DNA from: Cohnella silvisoli
Lineage (GTDB): Bacteria; Bacillota; Bacilli; Paenibacillales; Paenibacillaceae
Length of the DNA stretch: 64,000 bases
Assembly: GCF_021190915.1 (NCBI RefSeq)
Contig: NZ_JAIOAP010000015.1
Coordinates: 150,445 to 214,444 of the forward strand
Direction: 5' to 3'
The number at the start of each line of letters is the position of its first letter. Positions within the stretch are counted from its first letter, which is position 1. A model generated the notes under the pieces. It did no database searches and was not told the origin of the DNA. It saw only the letters and a program-made list of their open reading frames with translations. Below, in pieces: positions 27,130 through 36,334 of this stretch. Made by a program: the position numbers and the translations under genes.

Positions 27130-28581
27130 TCATCCCATTAGTTGTTTGGCCGTCTCGCCAATAATCCGTATACCTTTGCTTATATTTTCATCGGACACTC
27201 TGGAAAATCCAAGCCGCATCGTATGCTGCCCTTTACCATCCGTGAAGAATATATCCCCCGGAGTGAAAATAACCCCCTGACGAGAGCAAGCGTCCAGCAA
27301 CTCCCTTGTATGAAAGCCCTCCCCGAATGCGACGAAGAGGTGCAGTCCCCCGTCCCCGGACAGTTGGGTATACGGAATATATTCCTTGCAGCATTGCAGC
27401 GTCCATTCGTATTTCCGTTTGTACTCTGCTCGCGCCTTCTTCAAGTATTTCTCCAAGTTGCCATTATGAAGATACTGGTAAAGGATCGATTGATCTATTG
27501 TGGAGGTATGAATCGTGCGTGCTCGTTTGATGCTTTCCAAGTAATAAATGAGCTCTCGGTCTGCCAGCACCCATCCCACCCGAAGTCCGGGAAACAACAC
27601 TTTGGAGAAGCTGCCGAGATAGATCACGCCGTTGCCCTGGCCTGCCGTCGCCATTAAAGGCGACACGTGCGAGCCCGAATAGCGCAGCTCCTCGTTAAAG
27701 CCATCTTCGATAACGGGAATCTGGTGGCGGGTCATAAGCTTCATCAGCTCAATCCTTTTCTCGGGGGACATCACGATACCGGTTGGATTATGATACGAAG
27801 GGACGAAATACGCGCAATCATAAGCTTGCTCCGACAATGCCCGCTCCAGCTCCCGAAGGTTGATGCCATCCCGCTCCATGGGAATACCCGTGATATCGAA
27901 GCCATGCAGCTTCAGATTTTTGATAGCGGTATGATGGGTTGGATTTTCGCAAATGACGGTACCGTTTTTCTTGCTCAAGGCGGACAACACGATATCGAAG
28001 CCTTCCGTGAAGCCATTCGTTATCAGAATATCTTTGCCCTTCAGATCAACGCCTTTATGATCCATGTAACGAAGCAAATAGTCTATTAACGGCTTATACC
28101 CTTTGGCGTAGCCGTAGTTGAGAAGCACATCTCCTTCTACCGACATCCGGTCTAGAAACGCCCGCTTGAAATTATCGAGATCGAATAGTTTCTCGTCGGG
28201 CGCGATGCTGGTGAAGGAAATCGTTCCTTTGTCCGCGCGTATCCCGCGTTTCATCAAGTCAAGCTCCTCGGCTAACCGGGCGTGCCCGTTCAAACGCGTC
28301 TTCCAATCCATCTGCCAAGAAGACGGCGCGGTCACACTGCTGGAACCAGCCGCAACGTAGCTTCCTTTCCCTTGCGCGGTGTAGGCGAAACCATCCTCTT
28401 GCAGCTCTGCATAAGCAGAAATGACGGTGTTGCGGCTGACATTCAGCAGCATTCCGAGCTCACGCGTGGACGGGAGCCTCTGATTCGCTTGCAGGGCGCC
28501 CTTTATAATCAAACGTTTTAAGTAATCCTTCACCTGAATATATACCGGACGGTCATCCATGAGCTTGAAATCATTAAACAT
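27130..28581 (-). CDS. MocR/PdxR-type GntR regulator with aminotransferase domain
   Basis: A 483-residue fusion. Residues about 10-78 form a GntR winged helix (LPSTRELGMLLNVSRNTV; GKGSYVAAG). Residues 110-480 form an inactive-or-sensing aminotransferase fold with YHNPTGIV, an IEDGF aspartate and the PLP lysine Lys327 in YLGSFSKVLFPGLRVGWV. MocR proteins sense PLP or amino compounds and regulate vitamin B6, GABA or related genes. GGGGGCG precedes the ATG. The co-directional aminotransferase is the most likely target. It is divergent from katA. Confidence 0.93.
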   Translation of the reverse strand: MFNDFKLMDDRPVYIQVKDYLKRLIIKGALQANQRLPSTRELGMLLNVSRNTVISAYAELQEDGFAYTAQGKGSYVAAGSSSVTAPSSWQMDWKTRLNGHARLAEELDLMKRGIRADKGTISFTSIAPDEKLFDLDNFKRAFLDRMSVEGDVLLNYGYAKGYKPLIDYLLRYMDHKGVDLKGKDILITNGFTEGFDIVLSALSKKNGTVICENPTHHTAIKNLKLHGFDITGIPMERDGINLRELERALSEQAYDCAYFVPSYHNPTGIVMSPEKRIELMKLMTRHQIPVIEDGFNEELRYSGSHVSPLMATAGQGNGVIYLGSFSKVLFPGLRVGWVLADRELIYYLESIKRARTIHTSTIDQSILYQYLHNGNLEKYLKKARAEYKRKYEWTLQCCKEYIPYTQLSGDGGLHLFVAFGEGFHTRELLDACSRQGVIFTPGDIFFTDGKGQHTMRLGFSRVSDENISKGIRIIGETAKQLMG

Positions 28582-28623
28582 ATAACATCGCCCCCACGAC
28601 TATCATGGCATAGAAGGCTAAGT

Positions 28624-28670
28624 AAAAAAAGAACCACCGCCTCGAAAATATCGACCGGCAGTGGTTTCGG
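28624..28670 (-). terminator. Intrinsic terminator upstream of the MocR gene
   Basis: Read on the minus strand, AAACCACTGCC and GGCGGTGGTT pair across a 14-base loop and are followed by a TTCTTTTTTT tract. This is a good Rho-independent terminator, yet no leftward gene ends here; it lies between the katA promoter region and the MocR start. It may be an attenuator in the MocR leader or may insulate the two divergent genes. Confidence 0.7.
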
Positions 28671-28694
28671 TTATGAAGCATATTTATAAATTAA

Positions 28695-28709
28695 TTAGAA
28701 TAATTCTAA
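28695..28709. promoter_or_regulatory. PerR-box-like operator of katA
   Basis: TTAGAATAATTCTAA is a perfect palindrome with a central A and differs from the Bacillus PerR consensus TTATAATNATTATAA at two symmetrical positions. It lies just upstream of a possible promoter, TTGATT at 28717-28722 and TATCAT at 28739-28744. Peroxide-responsive PerR control of katA is well established in Bacillus, so this site very likely does the same job. Confidence 0.8.
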
Positions 28710-28783
28710 ATAAGTATTGATTATTCACTGAGAAAAGCTATCATTATATTGAACGTTAACCTTCTTTGAGGAGTGATTCTGTT

Positions 28784-30241
28784 ATGAGTACCCACAAGAA
28801 TAACCTTACGACCAGTTGGGGGGCCCCCGTTGGGGACAACCAGAACTCAATGACAGCCGGCTTGCGAGGTCCAACACTGATTCAGGATGTTCACCTGCTG
28901 GAGAAGTTAGCCCATTTCAACAGGGAACGAGTTCCGGAACGCGTCGTTCATGCGAAAGGGGCGGGAGCTCACGGTTATTTCGAAGTCACGAATGACCTAT
29001 CGAATTATACGAAAGCTAGTTTTCTGTCCGAGGTAGGCAAACGCACTCCTATGTTCATTCGTTTCTCAACGGTTGCAGGCGAGCTAGGCTCAGCCGATAC
29101 GGTTCGCGACCCGCGCGGATTCGCCGTGAAGTTCTACACCGATGAAGGAAACTACGACTTAGTCGGGAATAACACGCCGGTTTTCTTCATTCGCGATGCG
29201 ATTAAATTCCCCGACTTTATTCATACGCAGAAACGTCATCCGCAAACGCACTTGAAAAATCCGAACGCCGTTTGGGACTTCTGGTCTCTATCCCCCGAAT
29301 CCTTGCATCAAGTGACGATCCTTATGTCCGACCGGGGCATTCCGGCAACGCTAAGACATATGCATGGTTTCGGAAGCCATACCTTTAAGTGGGTCAACGC
29401 CGAAGGCGAAGCCGTATGGGTGAAATACCACTTCAAGACGGAGCAAGGCGTTAAGAACCTCGACGTGAATTTGGCAGCCAAGCTCGCGGGTGAGAACCCC
29501 GATTACCACACCGAAGATCTATTCAACGCAATAGACAAGGGCGATTTCCCCGCATGGAAGCTGTGCGTGCAAATTATGCCGATAGAGGATGCGAATACTT
29601 ATCGCTTCGACCCCTTCGACGTCACGAAAGTATGGTCGCAGAAAGACTACCCTTTAATCGAATTGGGCCGCATGGTCTTAAACAGAAATCCGGAAAACTA
29701 TTTTGCCGAAGTTGAGCAGGCGACCTTCTCTCCCGGATCCTTCGTGCCGGGTATTGAAGCCTCTCCCGATAAAATGCTGCAAGGGCGACTCTTCGCCTAC
29801 TCCGATGCCCATCGTTATCGCGTCGGCGCTAACCACAACTCCTTGCCGATCAACAAGCCGCAAGTCGAAGTGAATACTTACCAGCGCGATGGACAGATGC
29901 GTTCCGACAACAACGGCGGCGGCTCCGTCTATTATGAGCCGAACAGCTATGGCGGCCCGAAAGAATCCGCTCAGAACAAGCCGGCTGCTTATGCGGTTTC
30001 CGGCGAGGCCGATAGCGTTGCCTATGATCACGATGACCATTATACGCAAGCCGGCGACTTGTACCGCCTCCTAAGCGTAGAAGAACGCCAGCGCCTGGTC
30101 GCAACGATCGTTGACGCCATGAGGCCTGTCGAGAAGGACGAAATCAAGCTGCGTCAAATCGGACATTTCTACAAAGCGGATCCCGAGTTTGGCCAAGGCA
30201 TCGCGGACGGACTTGGTTTATCTGTGACAAGGGGAGTTTGA
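28784..30241 (+). CDS. katA: Vegetative catalase, haem type
   Basis: A 485-residue small-subunit monofunctional catalase that converts hydrogen peroxide to water and oxygen in the cytoplasm. It has the distal haem residues His56 in RVVHAKGAGAHGYFEV and Asn in GNNTPVFFIRD, and the proximal tyrosine region RLFAYSDAHRYRVG. The ATG at 28784 follows GAGGAGTGA; the earlier frame start at 28766 is unlikely. A PerR-like box precedes it and a strong hairpin terminator follows. Confidence 0.97.
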   Translation: MSTHKNNLTTSWGAPVGDNQNSMTAGLRGPTLIQDVHLLEKLAHFNRERVPERVVHAKGAGAHGYFEVTNDLSNYTKASFLSEVGKRTPMFIRFSTVAGELGSADTVRDPRGFAVKFYTDEGNYDLVGNNTPVFFIRDAIKFPDFIHTQKRHPQTHLKNPNAVWDFWSLSPESLHQVTILMSDRGIPATLRHMHGFGSHTFKWVNAEGEAVWVKYHFKTEQGVKNLDVNLAAKLAGENPDYHTEDLFNAIDKGDFPAWKLCVQIMPIEDANTYRFDPFDVTKVWSQKDYPLIELGRMVLNRNPENYFAEVEQATFSPGSFVPGIEASPDKMLQGRLFAYSDAHRYRVGANHNSLPINKPQVEVNTYQRDGQMRSDNNGGGSVYYEPNSYGGPKESAQNKPAAYAVSGEADSVAYDHDDHYTQAGDLYRLLSVEERQRLVATIVDAMRPVEKDEIKLRQIGHFYKADPEFGQGIADGLGLSVTRGV

Positions 30242-30257
30242 TCGGACGATTCCCAGT

Positions 30258-30304
30258 AAAAAGCCTCCAATTCCACTTGGACAGTGGATTTTGGAGGCTT
30301 TTTC
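30258..30304. terminator. Terminator after katA
   Basis: AAAAGCCTCCAA pairs with TTTGGAGGCTTTTT, with additional TCCACT/AGTGGA pairing inside the loop. The A and T tracts suggest it can serve the converging kinase gene as well. Confidence 0.88.
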
Positions 30305-30315
30305 ATAATCAATTG

Positions 30316-32283
30316 TTATTTATATTTCTCGGATAACTTAAAGTAAAATCGGCTCCCTTTGCCAGGCTCGCTTTCCACCCAAATCAACCCATTGTGACGT
30401 TCGATTATTTCTTTGGCAATGGCGAGCCCGAGTCCACTTCCGTTAGAAGAGGTAGTCTGATCGACTTTATAAGCCCGGTTAAAAATGGAAGGAAGATGTT
30501 CAGACGCAATACCTACTCCACGATCTTCTATATAAACGACCACTTCTCCGTTGCTAGAACTGGCATGCAGATGAACCGTGCCGCCTATCGATGAGAATTT
30601 ACATGCATTATGAACTAGGTTGGAAAGTACACGCCTTATTTCATGAGGATTAATCGTTATTACAGCTTGAGGATCTACTGAAATTGAAGATTCATACTGT
30701 AATCCGGCTAATTGAATCGTTGAAGCGAACGAATCAAATTCATGTTTAATCCAATCAGCGAAATGAATGGTTTCTAATGCTGCGTTTTCGCGGGATTGTT
30801 CAAGGTGGCTTAACTCAAACAAATCATCGATGAATGTATTAATATAGAGAATTCTGTCGTAGATGGTGTTAAGGAATTTGTCCTTCTGCCCGGGCTCAAT
30901 TTCAATACCGAGCATCATCGCACGGATTCCGCCCTGCACGATGGTAAGCGGTGAACGAATATCATGGGAGATGTTCTGCAGTAACTCGTTGCGCGTTTGT
31001 TGTATGTTCTGATTAATAATAATTTGCTGAAGCGCATTTTCTTTATCTGTTCGACTTTGTCCTAATTGATAGGATAAGGCAATCGAGAACATAATATATT
31101 CGGCAATCGAGCCTAATTGAAAGCCATAATGTGTCAGGAAGCTCTCTTGCATCAGGCTATACGTATTCAGTATCGTGGGAGTGGCCAACCCAAGGAAAGG
31201 AATCGTTGCCAAGACGACGTAACGCGCTACCAAACTTCCCCTGTAGACACTCCAATATGTACTAACTATAAGTAGTATAGCAAACATCGATTCATATAAA
31301 ATCGCTAATATCGCATAACCGGGGAAGTGGAATAGTGAAGCAATCAAGACTAGAGGAGACATGATATTAAGTATCCGGTAAATGATAAGCATACGTGGAG
31401 CATAGATTTCCAATTGCAATATTTTACTCAGAAACAAAAGCCCGAACCAAAGACAGGAGATGAAGAAGAAGTAATCAATACCCTCATAATTACCAAAACA
31501 ATTAAGTAAGAAAACCAACAATCGGCTATCTGCACCAAGTAATTCTTGTAATAACCCGTTCCAAACCATCTGTGAAATGCTAAAGCATACGATGTATAGG
31601 GAGTAATAAAGGTAAGCGGTCACTCGGTTGAACATATACATCGATAACATATAAGCTGCCATAAGCAAAACAAATCCATAGTAGATGCCGAAAAATATAT
31701 ATTCACTTTTAAGTTTGCCGAGGAAGGTTTGGTTATCCATCAGCTCGATGGGAATGATCATTGAACCGTTTAATACAGTCCTGATATAGATGGTTACAAG
31801 ATTCTCAGCAGGCAAATGGATGTAATACGACGAGAAGTGCTCATCAGCTTTCTCTATAATACTAGATTGCTCGGTACCCATGGATTTCTCATTGATTAGG
31901 TACATGTCAAACTTTTCAATTACTGAATTGTTCAGACGAATGACCCACTGTTCGAGGGAAGATTGATTCCTAACCGTTGTTCGAATCCAATACGTTCCGG
32001 CAGTCAATCCGAAGGCGGACTTCCCCGAAGCAGGTTGAAACTGCCCCGCTGCAGGAGGGGATTGAACATCTGCAAGTGTCCATTGATCATCCCCATCAGC
32101 AAGAACATCCATCTGATTGTTCACATAATAGATGCCTTCACGATCATGCAATTGAATCTCATTGGCAGATGTCGGTGCGTATTGCGTTGGAGAGAAAAAC
32201 ATCCAGACCAAAGAAACGCCAAGAATGAGTAATATAATGAAAAGGACGAATACCCGATTATCTCCAATAACCGTTTTATTCAT
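30316..32283 (-). CDS. Orphan sensor histidine kinase with 7TMR-DISM input
   Basis: A 655-residue membrane kinase. After an N-terminal membrane segment comes an extracellular 7TMR-DISM-type beta domain (GTYWIRTTVRNQSSLEQWVI), then seven hydrophobic segments between residues about 190 and 400. A HisKA region follows (NISHDIRSPLTIVQGG) with an ATPase domain (NLVHNACKFSS, EDRGVGIASEHL, GSGLGLAIAKEII). Signature residues are intact. The sensor layout is used to detect extracellular carbohydrate-like or other ligands. No response regulator is adjacent, so its partner lies elsewhere. Confidence 0.92.
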   Translation of the reverse strand: MNKTVIGDNRVFVLFIILLILGVSLVWMFFSPTQYAPTSANEIQLHDREGIYYVNNQMDVLADGDDQWTLADVQSPPAAGQFQPASGKSAFGLTAGTYWIRTTVRNQSSLEQWVIRLNNSVIEKFDMYLINEKSMGTEQSSIIEKADEHFSSYYIHLPAENLVTIYIRTVLNGSMIIPIELMDNQTFLGKLKSEYIFFGIYYGFVLLMAAYMLSMYMFNRVTAYLYYSLYIVCFSISQMVWNGLLQELLGADSRLLVFLLNCFGNYEGIDYFFFISCLWFGLLFLSKILQLEIYAPRMLIIYRILNIMSPLVLIASLFHFPGYAILAILYESMFAILLIVSTYWSVYRGSLVARYVVLATIPFLGLATPTILNTYSLMQESFLTHYGFQLGSIAEYIMFSIALSYQLGQSRTDKENALQQIIINQNIQQTRNELLQNISHDIRSPLTIVQGGIRAMMLGIEIEPGQKDKFLNTIYDRILYINTFIDDLFELSHLEQSRENAALETIHFADWIKHEFDSFASTIQLAGLQYESSISVDPQAVITINPHEIRRVLSNLVHNACKFSSIGGTVHLHASSSNGEVVVYIEDRGVGIASEHLPSIFNRAYKVDQTTSSNGSGLGLAIAKEIIERHNGLIWVESEPGKGSRFYFKLSEKYK

Positions 32284-32416
32284 AATTTGACCCCATTAGC
32301 CCGAACAAGTATGATTTTACTCTCCAACTCGACAAATTCCTTCACAATGTAACATTAAATGGATTATATCATGATCTCACCCAAAATAATTAAAAGGATT
32401 AGAAGGATTCTCTCGG

Positions 32417-32974
32417 TTAATCAAAACCATTAAATTGCTCTTCATTTGCTATGCTCTCGATATCTTCCGAACTGATTCCTATGTAGCGATACCCTTCTTG
32501 CAGGTTTTTGCGCAACGCTTTTTCTTTAATAAACCTCGGGCTTCCCTCTCCCGCTTCTTCGTCGTACAGCAAGAGAATGCCTTCCGTTTTCCTAAGCAAC
32601 AGCTCGTCTCTCGCCGTGAACTGCCATACTCCGCTATAGGGTTCTTTACTCACCGAACCGTAATAGTCCACGCCTTTTAAGATATCGTGATAGTAATTTT
32701 TCTTATCCTCTTTCCATTTCTCTTCTTGGTTGGCGTATGCCGCAATAATGGATAATTTCAAGTCGGGATATTGCTTCTTTAACTCGATGACGACTTCGCA
32801 TGCCCACAAATCCACTCCGTACTGTCCGGGAGTAATGACCCATTCCAGCTCTTCTTCGATCAAGGGAATCAGCTTGGCGGCTATGGCTTTTTTTATATAG
32901 GGAATACCTTTATGTTTCTGATCGAAAATACTCAGTTCATGGGCGCGATAGCCTGTAACTAGAAGATTTTTCAT
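32417..32974 (-). CDS. ypsA: YpsA-like SLOG family protein (DUF1273)
   Basis: A 185-residue cytoplasmic protein. The N-terminus MKNLLVTGYRAHELSIF, the middle WVITPGQYGVDLWACEV and the acidic segment near ILLLYDEEAG match YpsA, a Rossmann-like SLOG fold predicted to bind a nucleotide-derived ligand. In Bacillus subtilis and Staphylococcus, YpsA affects cell division. AAGGAGCAATAG precedes the ATG. It stands alone here, without gpsB. Confidence 0.9.
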   Translation of the reverse strand: MKNLLVTGYRAHELSIFDQKHKGIPYIKKAIAAKLIPLIEEELEWVITPGQYGVDLWACEVVIELKKQYPDLKLSIIAAYANQEEKWKEDKKNYYHDILKGVDYYGSVSKEPYSGVWQFTARDELLLRKTEGILLLYDEEAGEGSPRFIKEKALRKNLQEGYRYIGISSEDIESIANEEQFNGFD

Positions 32975-33109
32975 CTATTGCTCCTTAGGGTGCGCTTTGA
33001 GGATGTAACGTTCCCTCTCATTTTATCAGACAAGATGCGATATGTTATCATAAGAAATACAATCAGCTATTTTTATAATGGGATAACCATAAATTAAAGG
33101 AGAAAATCC

Positions 33110-34102
33110 ATGCACTTTATAAGCAACAACAATAATAATGATCCGTCGCTGAACTTGGCGTTAGAGGAATACGTACTGCGATCTCTGCCTGACAATGAAG
33201 ACTACTTGTTGTTCTACATCAACGAGCCATCGATCATTATCGGCAAAAACCAGAACACCGTCGAAGAAATCAACGCCGAGTATGTAGAACGGAATGGCAT
33301 ACACGTCGTGCGGAGGTTATCGGGAGGCGGCGCGGTTTACCACGATCTCGGAAACTTGAATTTCAGCTTTATTAGGAAGGACGACGGTCAGTCGTTCCAT
33401 AACTTCAGGAAGTTCACCGAGCCTGTCGTTCGCGCACTGCGCAAACTTGGAGTGGAAGCGGAATTGACCGGGCGCAACGACCTCCAGGTAGGCGAACGCA
33501 AAATATCCGGAAACGCGCAATTTTCCACGAGGGGAAAAATGTTCAGCCACGGGACGCTTCTGTTCGATTCGGAAATCGATCATGTCGTCTCCGCTTTGAA
33601 GGCGAACGCCGAGAAGTACGCCTCCAAATCAACTAAATCGATCCGCAGCAGAGTCGCGAATATTTCGGAATTTCTGGCTGAGCCTATGACCATCGAACAA
33701 TTCAAACAAAGTTTGCTTTCCTCTCTCTTCGAAGGCGAAACGGAAATCCCTTACTATGACCTAAGCGAGCAGGATTGGGCGAATGTGCGTAAGCTAGCGG
33801 ACGAGCGCTATCGGAGTTGGGAGTGGAACTACGGCCGATCGCCGACGTTTAACGTTCGTCAGACGAAACGGATCGAGGGTGCGGGAACGTTCGACGTCCG
33901 CCTGCAGGTAGAAGAAGGAATAATCACGGGCGCAACGATATATGGAGACTTCTTCGGCAGAGGGGACAGCAGCGAATTGGCTAATAAGTTTGTTGGATCG
34001 CGCTATGAATCCGTCGCTCTGAGCAAGCTTCTCGATGAAATCGACTTGCCTTATTATTGCGGCCCGGTGACGAAGGAACAATGGTTGGATTTGCTCTTGT
34101 AA
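33110..34102 (+). CDS. lplJ: Lipoate--protein ligase
   Basis: A 330-residue salvage enzyme that attaches free lipoate to lipoyl domains using ATP. It has the LplA signature RRLSGGGAVYHDLGNLNFSF, the downstream GRNDLQVGERKISGNAQ with the catalytic lysine, and a C-terminal accessory domain (GAGTFDVRLQVEEGIITGATIYGDFFG broken by normal turns). AAAGGAG precedes the ATG. A good terminator follows. Confidence 0.95.
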   Translation: MHFISNNNNNDPSLNLALEEYVLRSLPDNEDYLLFYINEPSIIIGKNQNTVEEINAEYVERNGIHVVRRLSGGGAVYHDLGNLNFSFIRKDDGQSFHNFRKFTEPVVRALRKLGVEAELTGRNDLQVGERKISGNAQFSTRGKMFSHGTLLFDSEIDHVVSALKANAEKYASKSTKSIRSRVANISEFLAEPMTIEQFKQSLLSSLFEGETEIPYYDLSEQDWANVRKLADERYRSWEWNYGRSPTFNVRQTKRIEGAGTFDVRLQVEEGIITGATIYGDFFGRGDSSELANKFVGSRYESVALSKLLDEIDLPYYCGPVTKEQWLDLLL

Positions 34103-34151
34103 TTGTTGCTTCAAGGTATCGAGAAGATCCTATGCTTTCTGCATCCATAAC

Positions 34152-34186
34152 AAAAAACTCAGGCTTCGTTGAGCCTGAGTTTTTTT
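34152..34186. terminator. Terminator after lplJ
   Basis: CTCAGGCT pairs with AGCCTGAG across a 6-base loop, with flanking A and T tracts, so it is a good intrinsic terminator for lplJ and may also serve the converging gene. Confidence 0.88.
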
Positions 34187-34207
34187 GTTGCCTTTGGGCA
34201 CTTGGCA

Positions 34208-34615
34208 TTACTTCGCTTTCATACGATTGTTTCTTGGATTATGTTCTACTTCCGCAAGCCCTAACTCTTCCATTAAAGGAGGGATGTACATCCCGAACCT
34301 TCCGCGAAACCCCTTCTTTAGGCCGTACCATCCGCCTACAGGATTGTCGGGCGAACGCCCCCAAGCCTCGACCGTTCCTTCTTTAGCGGGTTTCTGTTCA
34401 TCCGCGCTGCCAAGTTCCATCCAGTCGCCATGCGCTTTAAGCATGTTGTGTAAATCAGCCAGGCAACGGAATTCATAGTGCAAAACCGTTTTACCTACTG
34501 TACAAACGATAATTTCTTTCCCGTCCTTAACGTCTTTATACATTTCATATTCCGACGTCTGAGGCGGGGTTTTCAGTTTCCACGGGTTTTCTTTCGTGCC
34601 TTGTTCCAGTGACAT
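34208..34615 (-). CDS. Conserved hypothetical protein, about 135 residues
   Basis: A soluble protein with no signal peptide. It begins MSLEQGTKENPWKLKTPP and has central segments EFRCLADLHNMLKAHGDWMELG and GWYGLKKGFRGRFGMYIPP. The conserved-looking aromatic and glycine pattern suggests a real family, but I cannot name it with confidence. The ATG at 34615 follows GGAG at nine bases; an upstream ATG at 34636 lacks a site. It lies just downstream of the amidohydrolase gene and probably shares its transcript. Confidence 0.75.
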   Translation of the reverse strand: MSLEQGTKENPWKLKTPPQTSEYEMYKDVKDGKEIIVCTVGKTVLHYEFRCLADLHNMLKAHGDWMELGSADEQKPAKEGTVEAWGRSPDNPVGGWYGLKKGFRGRFGMYIPPLMEELGLAEVEHNPRNNRMKAK

Positions 34616-34640
34616 ATTTACATTCTCCTTTTTCATTCAT

Positions 34641-35864
34641 TTATAGCGATCCCGAAACGACATTACCTTGGAACAATACGGCTTGCCGTGACACCCTTCT
34701 GGCCACCGCTTCCGCGGAGCAACTCGCAGGAACAAGAACGGCGGACGCCTCGTCGCCAATAGCTGGCCATACCCGCTTCCCCTCATCGCTTAATGGCAGC
34801 AAGCCTCCCGTAATAAATCCGAGCGACCGAGATAGAGCGTATTCATCCGCGTAGTTGTATAGCTCGGCCAGACGCCCCGCTTTCTCGAGGTTGTCTCCAA
34901 TCCCGAAAGGTGACCAGTGATCGGTTAGGCTGTCCGTTCCCAGTTCCACCTTAACCCCTTTAGCGTGAAGCATCGGAATGGGCATCGTCAAACGTCCGAT
35001 CGGAACGGTAGAAGCGACGGAAATCCCGGCTGCGGCGAATCGTTCGGCTAGTTCTTCCGCCTCCGCGGCGGAGGCGCTGGCGAAGCCGAAGGCGTGGCTA
35101 ACCGTCACTCTTCCCTGCCATCCCGCTTCCACAGTTAAATCAGCCAACTTGTTCATGGCCGCGATACCCGATGTCCCTTGCTCATGAAGATGCATATCAA
35201 TCGCCGCGTTCGTTTCAACGGCGATGTCCATCATCGTGTGCAACGATTGCTCCATATTACCATCAACTGAAGTCGGATCAAGACCGCCGACATGCGTAGC
35301 GCCTAAACTCATCGCCTGTCTCACCAGATCGGCCGCTTGTGAACGCAACAACCCATGCTGCGGGAATGCGACAATCTCGTAGCTGACTTTTCCTGCATAG
35401 GTGTCCAGTGCTCGCAGCGTAGCCTCCAGCCCTTTCAAGCCGCTAGTCGGTTCGATGTTGACGTGGCCGCGAACATGAGTCGTGCCAAATCCGAGCAGCA
35501 GCTCCAGTATTTTCTCAGCTCTGTCAGTTGCCGTTGGCAGAAGCTGCGGAATCAGCTCCTGCTCTTCTTCTATTCGTTCGAAAATACTTCCAGCGGGCTT
35601 AACCGCCTCCCATGGGCCGCCGAAGTACGTTTTATCCAAATGGATATGCATGTCTTTGAACGACGGGAGCAAGAGCAGCCCTTTGGTATCGACCTTCGGA
35701 AGCTTGTCCTCTGCGGGTATAGCATCGAACGTAACCTCCGCTACCTTCCCGTTTTCCATTCGAATATATCCGATTTGGGTTTGCGTCCCCGCTACTCTTC
35801 CATTCTCGTAATGATACCCGGTTTCCAGCCGTACATTTTGCAGCCAATAGGAAGTAAAATTCAT
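34641..35864 (-). CDS. Amidohydrolase family protein (cytosine deaminase-like)
   Basis: A 407-residue metal-dependent hydrolase. The first metal site reads SFKDMHIHLDKTYFGGPW, followed by VRGHVNIEP, a histidine strand DMHLHEQG, the SHAF histidine and the aspartate in ELGTDSLTDHW. This spacing follows the cytosine deaminase/CodA branch, where HIHLDK is typical, rather than dihydroorotase or urease. The true substrate is not clear. GGAGACC precedes the ATG. Confidence 0.88.
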   Translation of the reverse strand: MNFTSYWLQNVRLETGYHYENGRVAGTQTQIGYIRMENGKVAEVTFDAIPAEDKLPKVDTKGLLLLPSFKDMHIHLDKTYFGGPWEAVKPAGSIFERIEEEQELIPQLLPTATDRAEKILELLLGFGTTHVRGHVNIEPTSGLKGLEATLRALDTYAGKVSYEIVAFPQHGLLRSQAADLVRQAMSLGATHVGGLDPTSVDGNMEQSLHTMMDIAVETNAAIDMHLHEQGTSGIAAMNKLADLTVEAGWQGRVTVSHAFGFASASAAEAEELAERFAAAGISVASTVPIGRLTMPIPMLHAKGVKVELGTDSLTDHWSPFGIGDNLEKAGRLAELYNYADEYALSRSLGFITGGLLPLSDEGKRVWPAIGDEASAVLVPASCSAEAVARRVSRQAVLFQGNVVSGSL

Positions 35865-36072
35865 TGTTGGTCTCCTGTTCCATTCTAGGTGAAAGTCTCT
35901 GGTCGTAATAGACCAACTTAATACAAGTTATCCGTAGATGCAAGTTAACCATCGCCATCGCACCCTGCTTCTAATCTGCGCACGTTAGAAAAACCGGAGG
36001 CTTTGCCGTTTTCGGGAAAGAATGTGCCATCCTTATACGCCGTCATCGACCCTTCCGCCATTGTAATAGGGT
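35865..36072. other. Intergenic stretch between array C and the amidohydrolase start
   Basis: No gene is convincing here. A minus-strand frame of 38 codons at 35951-36067 begins MAEGSMTAYKDGTFFPENG, but it has no ribosome site and no family I recognise, so it may be a remnant. The promoter of the amidohydrolase must lie in this stretch, but no clear hexamers stand out. Confidence 0.3.
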
Positions 36073-36252
36073 GCCAAGGCCAAAAAACTGCCCTCACCAC
36101 CTTGATCTGCAGCGTCGAGACTTCGCCAAGGCCAAAAAACTGCCCTCACCACCTTGAACCGCAGCGTTGAGACTTCGCCAAGGCCAAAAAACTGCCCTCA
36201 TCACCTTGATCTGCAGCGTCGAGACTTCGCCAAGGCCAAAAAACTGCCCAGG
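36073..36252. repeat. Tandem array C, three full units of 52 bp plus a partial
   Basis: Direct repeats start at 36073, 36125 and 36177, with a partial unit at 36229, an exact 52-base period. Units contain GCCAAGGCCAAAAAACTGCC followed by CTCACCACCTTGATCTGCAG and GTCGAGACTTC. Read on the minus strand, the core is GGCAG-TTTTTT-GGCC, one base from the core of array B, and the period is identical, although the rest of the unit differs. Confidence 0.93.
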
Positions 36253-36291
36253 TGGCGATGCCACCCTCGAATTTTATACTACTCATAGATC

Positions 36292-36327
36292 AAAGAAACT
36301 CAAGCCCCTGCGGGCTTGAGTTTCTTT
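36292..36327. terminator. Terminator after htpG
   Basis: A 16-bp perfect stem, AAAGAAACTCAAGCCC with GGGCTTGAGTTTCTTT, separated by a 4-base loop. It lies eight bases beyond the htpG stop on the minus strand. Confidence 0.9.
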
Positions 36328-36334
36328 ACTCCTC

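Noticed and set aside
35951..36067. A 38-codon frame starting MAEGSMTAYKDG as a small protein gene
   Set aside because: No ribosome site, abuts array C, and no recognisable family; kept only as a possible remnant.
36073..36252. CRISPR or rRNA-like spacer array
   Set aside because: Same reason: perfect tandem units with no variable spacers and no cas genes.
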